Assembly (NCBI RefSeq): GCF_050633125.1
Contig: NZ_JBOEFX010000050.1
Span: 1-64,000 of the forward strand
DNA: 64,000 nucleotides
Origin: Lewinella sp050633125
GTDB taxonomy: Bacteria; Bacteroidota; Bacteroidia; Chitinophagales; Saprospiraceae
Direction of reading: 5' to 3'
Positions 52,683 through 61,915 of the stretch are shown in pieces (position 1 is the stretch's first letter; every line of letters starts with the position of its first letter). The notes beneath the pieces were generated by a model. The model did no database searches and had not been told where the DNA came from. It saw only the letters and a program-made list of their open reading frames with translations. The translations under genes and the position numbers were made by a program.

Positions 52683-54184
52683 AATTCAAGGCTTAGACTT
52701 AGTTCCGCAAGGTAATCGTGGTCGCTGCTTTGGAGGTGTAGTTCATGTCGGTCGGGGAAAAGAACGCTAAGGCGGCGGCGTAGATTAGGCAGCCCTAGGC
52801 CACCAGCTTCAGCAGCAGGGCTGTTTTTTTCAAGAGAGTTATGACAACGGAAATGAACTGTTTGACCTTGCTGGCTTAAGTGCAAGTGTAAAAAAGAATC
52901 CTCTCCAGCGGGTTCGATGCCGTGTTTGAAGGCATTCTCTACCAAAATAATAAAGAGAAGCGGGGGAACGAGGATATCCTCATCTGCAATGTCGGTGGTG
53001 AAGGTTAAATCCAGCGGTTTATGCAAGCGTAGCTTTTGCAAATCAAGATAGCCCTGCAAGTACTTTACCTCTAATTTTAAGGGCACAACTTCTTCCTGGC
53101 CTTTGTAAATAACGTAGCGCATCAACTCCGATAATTGCAGGATGGTTTCAGGGGTTGCTTTGTCCTGCGTCAGGCTCATGGCGTAGAGGTTGTTGAGCGT
53201 GTTGAAGAAGAAATGCGGATTGATCTGCTGCTTCAGTAGTTGTAATTCGGTGACTGTTTTCTCTTGTTCCAGTGTGCTGATGGCATTGGCCTGGCGGTAC
53301 CATTCAACCATGATGATGAACGGTAAGCTAAGGAGGAAAAAAGCAATAGCAAGGGTGAAACTCAAGTCTGAAAATACCTGAGGAACAAGCCCCAGCGGGT
53401 GAACTTTTATTTGGTCGATTACCGGAAAAAAGCTGATGACCTGGTTTTGTATGGGAACAAAAAGGAGCAAGAAGCCCACTGTGCCGAGGAGGTAATAAAG
53501 CAGCCCTTTCTTGCGCAATAATTTATTGAAAAGAAAGTGATGGTGGACGTAATAAATAGGATAGTAGCTCAGGTAAACCAGAAAGGTTTGCAGTACCGCA
53601 ATTAGGTAGTAAAGGAGTGTTTGAGTACGGCTAAATTCCTTGATGTAAGCGTGGAAATAGTTATTGGCGAGTACAATCGATAGCGAGAAAACCGCCACAA
53701 TGACAACTGCTAGTCGGGGGATGTTCCAACTTAATAACCAATTGACCGTACGTGCGGTCTTGCGCCGTTGGCCCCACTGCAAGAGGCCTTCCAAAACCAG
53801 CAGCGCGAGCCAAAGAAACAACAAACCAAAGCGATTGACCTTTGCGGTAAACGCTAAACCTTCTGCAATGCCAGGGAGGTCTGTCAGGTAACAAGGCCAA
53901 GCGATGGTAACAGCAGCAGGTATCAGTATAAACACCACTACCCAGCCCACTCGTTTTGTATTAGTTGTAAGCCATGATTGTTGGCGGAGGCCTACCCACA
54001 AAAGCAAAGGCAGGAAAAACAGGCTAAGCCCAAGCGTAATGCCGATAAAATGGTGCCACACCAGTTGGTGGCTCATTTGCATAAAGACATAACTAAATAA
54101 CAAGATGACAGCCAGAAACAACCATATTTCCTGCTGGAGGAAAAAGGTGGTAGTTATTCTGTTTTTGCTTTGGGCTCCTTTCAT
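52679..54184 (-). CDS. LytS/YehU-type sensor histidine kinase
   Basis: 501 residues. About eight transmembrane helices fill residues ~15-300. The kinase core has the His_kinase phospho-site LKQQINPHFFFNTLNNLYAM (~330) and HATPase motif VENAFKHGIEPAG. It phosphorylates the LytTR regulator downstream. The membrane part may detect lipid or osmotic state; the desaturase neighbour makes a membrane signal attractive, which is inference. Confidence 0.92.
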   Translation of the reverse strand: MKGAQSKNRITTTFFLQQEIWLFLAVILLFSYVFMQMSHQLVWHHFIGITLGLSLFFLPLLLWVGLRQQSWLTTNTKRVGWVVVFILIPAAVTIAWPCYLTDLPGIAEGLAFTAKVNRFGLLFLWLALLVLEGLLQWGQRRKTARTVNWLLSWNIPRLAVVIVAVFSLSIVLANNYFHAYIKEFSRTQTLLYYLIAVLQTFLVYLSYYPIYYVHHHFLFNKLLRKKGLLYYLLGTVGFLLLFVPIQNQVISFFPVIDQIKVHPLGLVPQVFSDLSFTLAIAFFLLSLPFIIMVEWYRQANAISTLEQEKTVTELQLLKQQINPHFFFNTLNNLYAMSLTQDKATPETILQLSELMRYVIYKGQEEVVPLKLEVKYLQGYLDLQKLRLHKPLDLTFTTDIADEDILVPPLLFIILVENAFKHGIEPAGEDSFLHLHLSQQGQTVHFRCHNSLEKNSPAAEAGGLGLPNLRRRLSVLFPDRHELHLQSSDHDYLAELSLSLEL

Positions 54185-54604
54185 TTTGCGAATTAAAGCT
54201 ATTCAAGTTTAAGGTACTAAAAGTAATGATGAAAGGCGAAATAGACGTGATGAAGGGGGGGCATCATGAAGGGAAAAATCCATTGAAAAAGGATAGGCCA
54301 CGAATTGAACAGATCAGACGGATTTGCACAGATTTAAATGAGGCTCCTTGTAGTCTAGGGACTAACATGAGCGGGTTTAGTGTTGATCTGCTGGTAAGAA
54401 GGCCAAAAAACCTCTGCGCCTTTGCTTCTCTGCGCGAAATAAAACTTTATAGATGCCTACTCCCCCTTTCATCATCCCAAACCTGCCTTTGATCACTAAA
54501 AGTAGGCATTGTGGGCACATCGCTTCACATTTGTACCATTGATTAACCTAACTCGCTGAAGAATAGCACGAAAATAAAATGCGATTTTCTGCGCAATACT
54601 AAAT
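54185..54604. other. Intergenic with several repeat fragments
   Basis: Holds a second copy of the TGTAGTCT...GACTAACATGAGCG hairpin (54350-54374), a CTCTGCG-type word (54408-54440) and a third TTTTCTGCGCAATACT (54585-54600) directly before the ABC gene. No gene is credible here. Confidence 0.5.
54585..54602 (+). repeat. Third copy of TTTTCTGCGCAATACT
   Basis: Ends two bases before the ABC ATPase ATG at 54605. As at 6992 it sits just upstream of a start codon and may carry regulatory sequence. Confidence 0.6.
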
Positions 54605-55495
54605 ATGGAACTACGAATAGACAAGCTCACCAAGACTTACCCCAACGGCGTCCGTGCCCTGGATAACCTATCGTTAGAGATCGGTACCGGGATGTTTGGC
54701 TTGCTTGGCCCGAATGGCGCTGGTAAATCTACCCTCATGCGAACGATAGCTACCTTGCAGCAACCGGATAATGGTGAGATCACCTTTGATGGAGCCAATG
54801 TACTGGCACAGCCGATGGCGCTGCGTTATCAGCTGGGATACTTGCCACAAGCATTTGGGGTGTACCCCCGGATGTCTGCGGATCGCTTACTCGATTACTT
54901 GGCAAGCCTGAAGGGGATAAGCTCTCGCCAAGAACGCAAAACATTGATCGACTACTGCCTGGAAGTGACCAACCTGACGGGGGTAAGAAAAAAGCATGTC
55001 AGTGGTTATTCCGGAGGTATGAAGCAACGGTTTGGTATTGCGCAACTCTTGCTCAATAAACCCAAGTTGATCATCGTCGACGAACCCACCGCCGGCCTGG
55101 ACCCAGCGGAACGGCAGCGATTTTTAAATATTCTACGGGAAATCAGTACAGAAAATATCGTCATCTTCTCCACCCATATCGTTGATGATATCAAGGACCT
55201 CTGCACAGATATGGCGATCATGAACAATGGCCGGCTCTTACAGCACACCCACCCCGAAGCTGCCATCGCCGACTTGTCCGGACAGGTTTGGACCACCAAC
55301 ATCCCCCGCGAGCTACTGCCCCAAACGACTGCTACTCACCTCGTGCTATCCTCTGCTTACAACCGAGACAATAGCCTCCGCGTACGCGTATGGAGCAAGC
55401 AGCAGCCCTCCCCCGATTTTGTTGCCGCACCCCCTAACCTGGAAGACGTCTACTTCGCTGCGCTCGGGCAGGAGGAGGGCGGTGTAATAGTGTAA
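54605..55495 (+). CDS. ABC transporter ATP-binding protein
   Basis: 296 residues. Walker A GPNGAGKST (~36), signature SGGMKQR (~138), Walker B LIIVDEPTAGLDP (~158) and switch His in VIFSTHIVDD. It powers the permease/peptidase fusion encoded 152 bases downstream, which is its usual partner in Bacteroidota. Confidence 0.93.
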   Translation: MELRIDKLTKTYPNGVRALDNLSLEIGTGMFGLLGPNGAGKSTLMRTIATLQQPDNGEITFDGANVLAQPMALRYQLGYLPQAFGVYPRMSADRLLDYLASLKGISSRQERKTLIDYCLEVTNLTGVRKKHVSGYSGGMKQRFGIAQLLLNKPKLIIVDEPTAGLDPAERQRFLNILREISTENIVIFSTHIVDDIKDLCTDMAIMNNGRLLQHTHPEAAIADLSGQVWTTNIPRELLPQTTATHLVLSSAYNRDNSLRVRVWSKQQPSPDFVAAPPNLEDVYFAALGQEEGGVIV

Positions 55496-55647
55496 AAGTT
55501 GGGTAGGTGTAAGGGTTGGGTGATTCCACAAGTGGCGTCAAATACCTCCCACTTCCCACTTCCGACTTCCGACTTTACCTAAAGCATCCCTTTATGTCCG
55601 ATTTTTCAACCCTTACACTTTTACACGCTTACCCTTAAAAAAAACTC
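55496..55647. repeat. Inverted repeats between ABC genes
   Basis: GTGTAAGGGTTG (~55508) and CAACCCTTACAC (~55607) are exact inverted copies, with GTGTAAAAG / CTTTTACAC next to them. A long-range hairpin is possible. No gene. Confidence 0.45.
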
Positions 55648-58600
55648 ATGTTCCTAACCATCTTCCGTACCGAAATTAACCACTGGCTCCGCCAGCCTTA
55701 CGTCTATCTTTTTGGTGGCTTGCTGTTTGTTATTTCCCTGGCCACCATGTGGGGAATGGCCGCCGAAGCTACCGGTGGTCCGGATGCCGAAATGCTGAAT
55801 TCTCACTTTCGGATCAACTTTATGAGTAACTACCTTAGTTTGTTGATGTTGTTTGTGTTGCCCGCGACGCTAGGGGCGGCTGTATACCGCGATTTTAAAA
55901 GCGAGATGTACACCTTGTTGTATGCTTATCCGATTACAAAGCCTAGCTATTTGGCTGCAAAATTTCTGGCAGCATACCTTGTCACAGTAGCAGTGGTGCT
56001 AACGATTGGTTTTGGTTTCGTGTTAGGAACCTACATGCCGGGTGTCAACCAAGAGGTGCTCTTGCCGTTTGAGTTTGGGGCTTATGTGCAGTTATATGCG
56101 GTGTATATTTTGCCTAATATGCTACTGTTCGGAGTACTTGTTTTTGCTATTGTTACCCTGACACGCAATGTGTACGCTGGTTTTGTGACCATCATTTTGG
56201 TGATCGTTTTTCAGGGCCTGTTGGGTGGCTTGCTCAGCGGAGAAGACCTTGGATATTGGGCCGCCTTGCTGGACCCGGTTGGGGACACTGCGGTGAAATA
56301 TTCCGTAAGATTCTGGACAACGGCTGCGCGCAATGAGCAAGCTTTACCTGTGAGTGGGGTGATTTTGCATAATCGGTTGTTGTGGATGTCGGTAGCGGTG
56401 ATGGTTGGTGCTTATGTTTATTGCAAATTCAATTTTCAGCAGTTTTCTCAAAATAAGAAGAGCAAGAATAGTGATGTAGTCACTCAACGGCGAGCGATCT
56501 CCTTTTCTCCGACGCAAATGCCCGCCGTTAGCTATCAGTTTGGGTTTACCCATCGCTTGCGTACCCTTTGGCAAATTGCGAAGGCAGACTGTCGTTATAT
56601 CGTACTGAGTTGGCCTTTCCTGGTGATGCTTTTTGCGGGTTTTATGTTGGTCTATTTTCAGCAGCACCAGATGAACCCCATGTATGGTTTTGATATATTG
56701 CCCACTACGGGGCGGATGCTCAAGGTGCCGATGTTTATCTTCAGTTTGGTGATCAATTTGTTGACCTTCCTGTACATAGGAGTACTCCAATTCCGAGGGC
56801 AAACCACCCGCATGGGCGCATTGGTAGATACGGTGCCGCAACCCAATTGGCTGCTAATGTTGTCAAGATTAGTGGCGGTGCTACTGATGCAGTTATTACT
56901 TTTAGGCTTGGTGATGATAGCGGGGATACTGGCACAAACGCTTCAGGGCTATTATCGCTACGAGCTATGGCATTATGTTTTTGAATTGCTGGGCCTACAG
57001 TTTATCCACTTTGTGATTTGGGCTTGCGTGGCCATGTTGGTGCAAACCCTGGTAAAGAACATGTACCTCGGATTCTTTTTGTTGCTCCTCATGCCAACGG
57101 CGGTAGCGGGATTACGCGTAATTGGTGATTACTTGAAATGGCCTTTCTTGCGCGAAAGCATTATTCAGTTCAATCAGGTGCCAGGAATCACCGTAGGTTT
57201 TAGCTATTCAGAGCTGGCGGGCTATGGGACTATCCTGCCGTTGTATTATGCCTTTAAAAGTTACTGGCTGGTGCTGGGAATTATTTTTTTAATGCTCAGT
57301 TTGCTATGGTGGCGACGTGGCATTGTATTTACCTGGCGAGAACGTTGGCAAGTGCTTCGTCAGAGGTTCAATAATGGATTGCGAACACCAATTATCCTGT
57401 CTAGTGTCTTGTTTCTTTTGATGGGCGGCTACCTTTATATGGAAGAAAATGTTTGGGCAACAGCCCAATATACCACCGCTAAGCAACAACGCATATCAGC
57501 CTTGAACGAACAGCGATACCTGCGTTTTCAAGGCTATCCCCAACCAATGATTGCCGGGGCTGATATCAAAATGGATATCTATCCGAAAGCACGTGACTTC
57601 ACCGCCAGTGGGCAGTTGTATTTTGTCAATAAGCTGGAGCAAGCGATTGATACCATTCTGGTCTCTAAAAGCTTTAGGGAGATTACCGAATATGAGTTGC
57701 TACAATCTCACAAGTTGGTCAGTAATGACGAAGAGGTACGTTTTGATGTGTGGGCACTTGACCAACCGCTGGCCAAAGGTGATACGCTGGCGATGAACTT
57801 NNCCACTGGCCAAGGGCGATACGCTGGCGATGAACTTTTCAGTACGAAACTATCCCAATACGCTTTTGCACGATAACAGTCGGGTAACAAAAAATGGTAC
57901 CTACATCACCGCGAATATTTTACCCCGCCTTGGTTTTAGGGAGCTTTTTCTGAGCGGTGACGAAAAAAGAGCCAAATACGGCTTGCCTCCTCGCGAAAAC
58001 CGGGAGTTGTTACCTTCCGACACGACACTTTTGGGCTATACTTTTACCGGCAATAATATGGATCGTATCATTTACGAAACGACCGTGAGCACCGCTGCTG
58101 GCCAGGAAGCTTTTTCGATGGGCAACCTGGTGCGTTCCTGGACGGAGGGGGATCGCCATTACGCGCATTACCGCTCAGATGGATGGATTACTAATAATAT
58201 ATCGTGGTTATCGGGGCGCTATGTCCGCAAGACGGCCTCTGCGGAAGNNNNNNNNNNNNNNNNNNNNNNNNNNNNNNNNNNNNNNNNNNNNNNNTGGTGG
58301 AGGGAATTCAGTCTTCGCTGGATTATTGTAGTCGCTGGTTTGGACCTTTGGGTTACGATAGTTTGCGCCTCATAGAATTTCCACTTACAGAAGGTACCCA
58401 TGCGACCCTGAACGGGAATTTGATTCCATANNNNNNNNNNNNNNNNNNNNNNNNNNNNNNNNNNNNNNNNNNNNNNNNNNNNNNNNNNNNNNNNNNNNNN
58501 NNNNNNNNNNNNNNNNNNNNNNNNNNNNNNNNNNNNNNNNNNNNNNNNNNNNNNNNNNNNNNNNNNNNNNNNNNNNNNNNNNNNNNNNNNNNNNNNNNNN

Positions 58601-59326
58601 NNNNNNNNNNNNNNNNNNNNNNNNNNNNNNTTAGGAGAAAAACGACTAAGTTCCTTCCAGAAAACGATGCACGACGTCTATTTGCGTACGCGGGCCCAAA
58701 GCGGCGATGAAACACCGCTGATTCTAGCCAAAGAAGGGCAAGATTATCTGAATTACTACAAAGGAGGCCTGGCCTTTTATGCGCTAAGTGACTATTGGAG
58801 TGAGGAGGCACTCAATAGTAGCCTCGCCAGCTATGAGGCTGCCCACCGTTACGCGCCACCGCCTTACCCGACCTCGCTGGAGCTGATAGCACATTTGCAA
58901 AAAGATATACCTGATAGTTTGCAATACCTGTTGGAAGACTATTTTGAGACCATTACACTGTATGATAACCAGATTGGGAACGTGGAACTTACGTCGAATA
59001 CAAACCAGGAATGGGAGGTGAACCTATCTTGCCAAGTGACCAAGTACCGCGCCAGCAAAAGTGGCCAAAGAACATTTACCAATGCCGCAGGAGGTCATCT
59101 TCAAACAGGAGAGACTCAATCTTTGCCCTTGCAGGACTACATCGAAGTAGGGTTTTATAAAAACACCGACGCTGGGAAAGTCTTGATTTCCAAAAGGAGA
59201 ATAAAGGTAACGGCGATTCAAAATGACTTGCAATTTACGCTGGCAGAACGGCCAGATAGGATCGTACTTGATCCAGATTTATTGCTCTTTGAAGAGGATA
59301 GAGAGGATAATGGGTGGGAGCGGTAG
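55648..59326 (+). CDS. ABC permease fused to M1 aminopeptidase domain, broken by assembly gaps
   Basis: One long gene read as three pieces. Residues ~1-590 are an ABC-2-like permease with about 12 hydrophobic helices. The rest is an M1-peptidase-like domain (LLGYTFTGNNMDRIIYETTV, SLDYCSRWFGPLGYDSLRLIEFP, SLQYLLEDYFETITLYDN). A joint at 57801-57802 is flanked by two near-identical 35-base copies (57766-57800, 57803-57837); merging them restores one frame. N runs at 58248-58294 and 58431-58630 hide the rest, including the HExxH site. It probably exports or remodels an envelope substrate with its ATPase partner. Confidence 0.8.
57766..57837. repeat. Duplicated contig ends around an NN joint
   Basis: 35 bases occur twice with three mismatches (G/A, A/G, T/C). 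The offset is 37 bases (1 mod 3), matching the frame change across the joint, so this is an overlap not merged in assembly, with strain-level differences. Confidence 0.8.
58248..58294. other. Assembly gap (47 N)
   Basis: A run of N inside the peptidase domain; its true length is unknown. Confidence 0.95.
58431..58630. other. Assembly gap (200 N)
   Basis: Inside the M1 domain where the HExxH motif is expected, so the catalytic site cannot be judged. Confidence 0.95.
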
Positions 59327-59480
59327 GCGGCAGTGTAGTGTGCGGCGGCTGGTGGTTAGGAGCAACCCATTCGCATAAATACATTCATGTAATTACNNGC
59401 TCCTTTTTATCCTTTGTCCTGCTCCCTCCGGTCCGCCGGGCTTCAGGCTACGCCTTGCGCGTAATTCGGTCTACTTATAA
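59327..59480. repeat. Repeat-rich intergenic block with an NN joint
   Basis: GTTAGGAGC (59355-) and GCTCCTTTTTATCC flank the joint at 59397-59398 as inverted pieces, then a GC-rich stretch (CTCCGGTCCGCCGGGCTTCA) resembles the other dispersed repeats. No gene. Confidence 0.5.
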
Positions 59481-60015
59481 TTACAAAAATTCTGTTCTTA
59501 AAAGTGTGAATCCACCAGTTAGAGGTGATACAGAAAATTCTATGAACCCTATTTTCGAAGTATTATTTTCCAATAACTTGAATCCAATTAGATATGTTTC
59601 TTTTTCTTCTGAACTGAAAATTGTCCATTTGTCATTCCATGTTATTTCATCATAACCTGTTCGAATTGTTGCTAGTAGGAGTAGAGACGTTGGAAGAAGG
59701 GTTCGTTATTTCCCAATAGAGAGGTAGGTTAACTTCTGTTTGGATTAAATCAATATCATTTAGAAATATAGGAAGCTCATCATCATTCTTTAGTATTTGA
59801 TCAATACCTGTAGATTCCAAAGTCATTTTTATTTCCTGATAATTTCCAGCTGGGTCACCCGTGGTTCGTTGAGCATATACGACCACAAAGTCAGCATTGC
59901 CATCTTGGTCAATGTCAAGTTCTAAATTACTAGGAACTCCTCTTAATTCTAATTGGTCTTTGGCACAACCGAAACAAATTAGACCAATGGAGATTAGCAT
60001 TAAATACTTGTGCAT
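59481..60015 (-). pseudogene. Frameshifted lipoprotein gene
   Basis: The start at 60015 gives a lipoprotein signal (LMLISIGLICFGCAKDQ) and a beta-type domain containing LELDIDQDGNADFVVVYAQ. The frame stops near 59650 after SNVSTPTSNNSNRL. Another frame (offset one base) continues from about there as GYDEITWNDKWTIFSSEEKE and ends GGFTLLRTEFL at 59481. One inserted base between 59655 and 59707 explains both. True decay or a sequencing slip are both possible. Combined length ~178 residues; family unknown. Confidence 0.65.
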
Positions 60016-60127
60016 GTTAAGATGTTTTCTATTAAAGACGGATGTTTTAGGATTTTCGTTGGGTTTGCTTATGCCCACCTTAGTTTTATGCACAAGCTTT
60101 TCTGACTACATGACCTATTGCTTCAAA

Positions 60128-60240
60128 AAATAGCGGACCGAATAGGGGAGTTCGGCGCCGATCTTCCATCGGGAGTGCACAGCCAGGGATAGTAGGCGNN
60201 GCCCGGCCCCGACCGGTAGGTATGGGGGGCAAAAAACTAT
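60128..60240. repeat. Dispersed repeat, copy A of a closely matched pair
   Basis: Starts TAGCGGACCGAATAGGGGAG and ends CCCGGCCCCGACCGGTAGGT before an A run, with an NN joint at 60199-60200. Nearly the same ends occur at 61786-61910, also interrupted by N. Confidence 0.75.
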
Positions 60241-60429
60241 TCATGGGTCGGCGAAGAATAACTTCCTTCCTTTAATGCTAATTTTTTGGCACTGAATAGA
60301 AGGTGACGGCGAATCAGATTGCGGCCAACGGAAGCTTAGCAGAGAGGGAGAACCACACAAGACGCTTAAGAAGATAATCACTTAGGTGTCTTTGGTGGTT
60401 TGAAAAAGTGGGATATAATGAATAGTTTT
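60241..60429. other. Intergenic, end of the redox operon side
   Basis: Contains CTTAGGTGTCTTTGGTGGTT (60383-60402), shared with 15780 and, inverted, with 62443. No gene seen. Confidence 0.45.
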
Positions 60430-61032
60430 TTATGACGCTTCAAATTCCGGGCAATCAATCCGTAACTCATTAGTCAGTAGGTTTTTGCCTAGGAAATTGC
60501 AGAAATGCCCGTCGGGCTTTTGTTCATAAAAACGACACCCAAAGCAGGTACGCTGAACGGTAATAATACCAACCTTGTTAAGTCGGAATATTAATTCTTG
60601 TAGGGAAGAAAACAACTGCTCCTTATCCGGGGTACCTAATTTATTGATGGAAGCTTCGACAGGGCTGGCGAAAAGTTCTGTTGAAACTACCACTTCTTTG
60701 CCCTTTGGGGTTAATATTATAGTGAAAGCCCTTTTGTCTAATTTGTCGGGCACTTTTTCCGTCAGTCCTTTTTGGACTAGGGCCTTTAATGCATCACTAA
60801 TGGTAGGTTTGGTCAGGTTAAACTCCCTGGCCAAATGACTGACATTACACAGGTCATCGTCATGATGTGCCACAAATATCAGCAGCTGAATCTGAATAGG
60901 ACTCAACCCGATTGTTTTGGCATGATCCCATAATAGCACCCTGAATACACCTGCAATTCTTTCGAGACCTGAGGTGATTTTTGCCGTCAGGTCAGTGTTT
61001 TGTCTGGCTGGGTCAAATGGGCTGTTACTCAT
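60430..61032 (-). CDS. MarR-family regulator with C-terminal four-Cys cluster
   Basis: 200 residues. The winged helix (~25-140) has the recognition part VSHLAREFNLTKPTISDALK and wing KVPDKLDKRAFTIILTPKG. The C-terminal ~45 residues add TCFGCRFYEQK, HFCNFL and RIDCPEFE: four Cys (CxxC, C, C) that could hold Fe-S or zinc, or respond to thiol stress. It is the last gene of a run in which all three products have a CxxC. A TTAG-N5-CTAA site lies 39 bases upstream. Confidence 0.87.
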   Translation of the reverse strand: MSNSPFDPARQNTDLTAKITSGLERIAGVFRVLLWDHAKTIGLSPIQIQLLIFVAHHDDDLCNVSHLAREFNLTKPTISDALKALVQKGLTEKVPDKLDKRAFTIILTPKGKEVVVSTELFASPVEASINKLGTPDKEQLFSSLQELIFRLNKVGIITVQRTCFGCRFYEQKPDGHFCNFLGKNLLTNELRIDCPEFEAS

Positions 61033-61070
61033 CCTGATACGCTCTGTTAAAAAAGATATTACCTGTAAAG

Positions 61071-61083
61071 TTAGTAATCCTAA
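61071..61083. promoter_or_regulatory. Operator-like site before the MarR gene
   Basis: TTAGTAATCCTAA, the same TTAG-N5-CTAA as the site at 61739. On the minus strand it is TTAGGATTACTAA followed directly by CTTTA, so it may overlap a -7 element (TAACTTTA). Confidence 0.55.
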
Positions 61084-61106
61084 TCAAGGGAAACGTGGTA
61101 ATTCTA

Positions 61107-61385
61107 TTAACAGCCTTCCATTTCTATGATAAAGTAGCCCTTTTCTGCAATTTCAGCCTCCCACTCCGGGCGGAGGGCTTCTATATGACAAAGACGGCAT
61201 TGCTTTGACGCCAGCGGCTGTTCTGCTTGGCCTTTTGCTTTGAGGTATTCTTTACCATAGTTGTAGATAGTATTAGTGTCCATGATTTTTACTGGAGCAA
61301 TAATATCGAAATGCATGATGTTACCGTCTTTTTTAGTGACATAGGTATCCCACACATTGACTTTTTTAGCGGTGGTTTTTTCCAT
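61107..61385 (-). CDS. DUF2024 family protein
   Basis: 92 residues from the start at 61385. It matches DUF2024: NVWDTYVTKKDGNIMHFDII at the N-terminus, then a CRLCHIE motif (~62) and an FIIEMEGC ending. The CxxCH could bind metal or react with thiols; no function is established. It lies between the thioredoxin-like and MarR genes, with 71 and 74 bases of spacing. Confidence 0.8.
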   Translation of the reverse strand: MEKTTAKKVNVWDTYVTKKDGNIMHFDIIAPVKIMDTNTIYNYGKEYLKAKGQAEQPLASKQCRLCHIEALRPEWEAEIAEKGYFIIEMEGC

Positions 61386-61456
61386 TGTATAGATTGCTTT
61401 TGATGGAATAGATGTAGCATCCACCAATATGGCGGATGCTACGATGAATAGGAAAC

Positions 61457-61690
61457 TTATCCTTTTACATCAGCCATAGAGGCACCGAAATTGAGGTGGA
61501 GAACATTGCCGTTTGGTGTGATTAGGGCAGGCACTGATTTTACGCCTGCATTTTCGGCCTCTCCAATTTTGTTTTTGTCATTTCCGAGATGGACGACCTC
61601 TACGTTATCGGCTCCGATGAGGCTGATGATGTCTTGCTCTGCACTGACACATACCGGGCAACCGGCGTGGTAGAAGATAGATTTACTCAT
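61457..61690 (-). CDS. Small thioredoxin/glutaredoxin-like protein
   Basis: 77 residues, a minimal thioredoxin fold. The active site is FYHAGCPVCVSAEQDI (CPVC, ~11-14), and the cis-Pro is in VKSVPALITPNG (~50). No signal peptide, so it is cytoplasmic and probably reduces disulfides or hands over oxidation to partners. It opens the operon and lies downstream of a promoter whose spacer is filled by a palindrome. Confidence 0.82.
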   Translation of the reverse strand: MSKSIFYHAGCPVCVSAEQDIISLIGADNVEVVHLGNDKNKIGEAENAGVKSVPALITPNGNVLHLNFGASMADVKG

Positions 61691-61729
61691 TGTTTAAATG
61701 TTTTTAATGTTTAAGAATCAATTAATGCG

Positions 61730-61761
61730 TAAATATAGTTAGGATTCCTAACTATTGCAAA
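61730..61761 (-). promoter_or_regulatory. Promoter with operator in its spacer
   Basis: On the minus strand TTTG (61761-61758), 20 bases, then TATATTTA (61737-61730). The 20-base spacer holds the palindrome ATAGTTAGGA-A-TCCTAACTAT (61735-61755), a MarR-type site including TTAG-N5-CTAA. A repressor here would block RNA polymerase directly. Confidence 0.75.
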
Positions 61762-61785
61762 TTTAACTATGACTCTTAGCAAAAA

Positions 61786-61910
61786 AGTAGCGGACCGAAC
61801 AGGGGAGCTCGGCGCAGCGGAGCGAGCACAGNNNNNNNNNNNNNNNNNNNNNNNNNNNNNNNNNNNNNNNNNNGCCCGGCCCCGACCGGTAGGTACGGGG
61901 GGATGCCAAA
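61786..61910. repeat. Dispersed repeat, copy B, interrupted by N
   Basis: Begins TAGCGGACCGAACAGGGGAG and resumes after N (61831-61873) with GCCCGGCCCCGACCGGTAGG, as at 60128-60240. Confidence 0.75.
61831..61873. other. Assembly gap (43 N) within a repeat
   Basis: Located at the same place in the repeat as the NN at 60199, so the missing piece is probably the hard-to-read middle of the hairpin. Confidence 0.95.
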
Positions 61911-61915
61911 AAAAA

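Noticed and set aside
54226..54492. 88-codon plus-strand frame before the ABC ATPase
   Set aside because: It runs through two dispersed repeat words and has no coding character.
59314..59655. 113-codon plus-strand frame
   Set aside because: It spans an NN joint and a repeat and lies opposite the end of the frameshifted lipoprotein gene.
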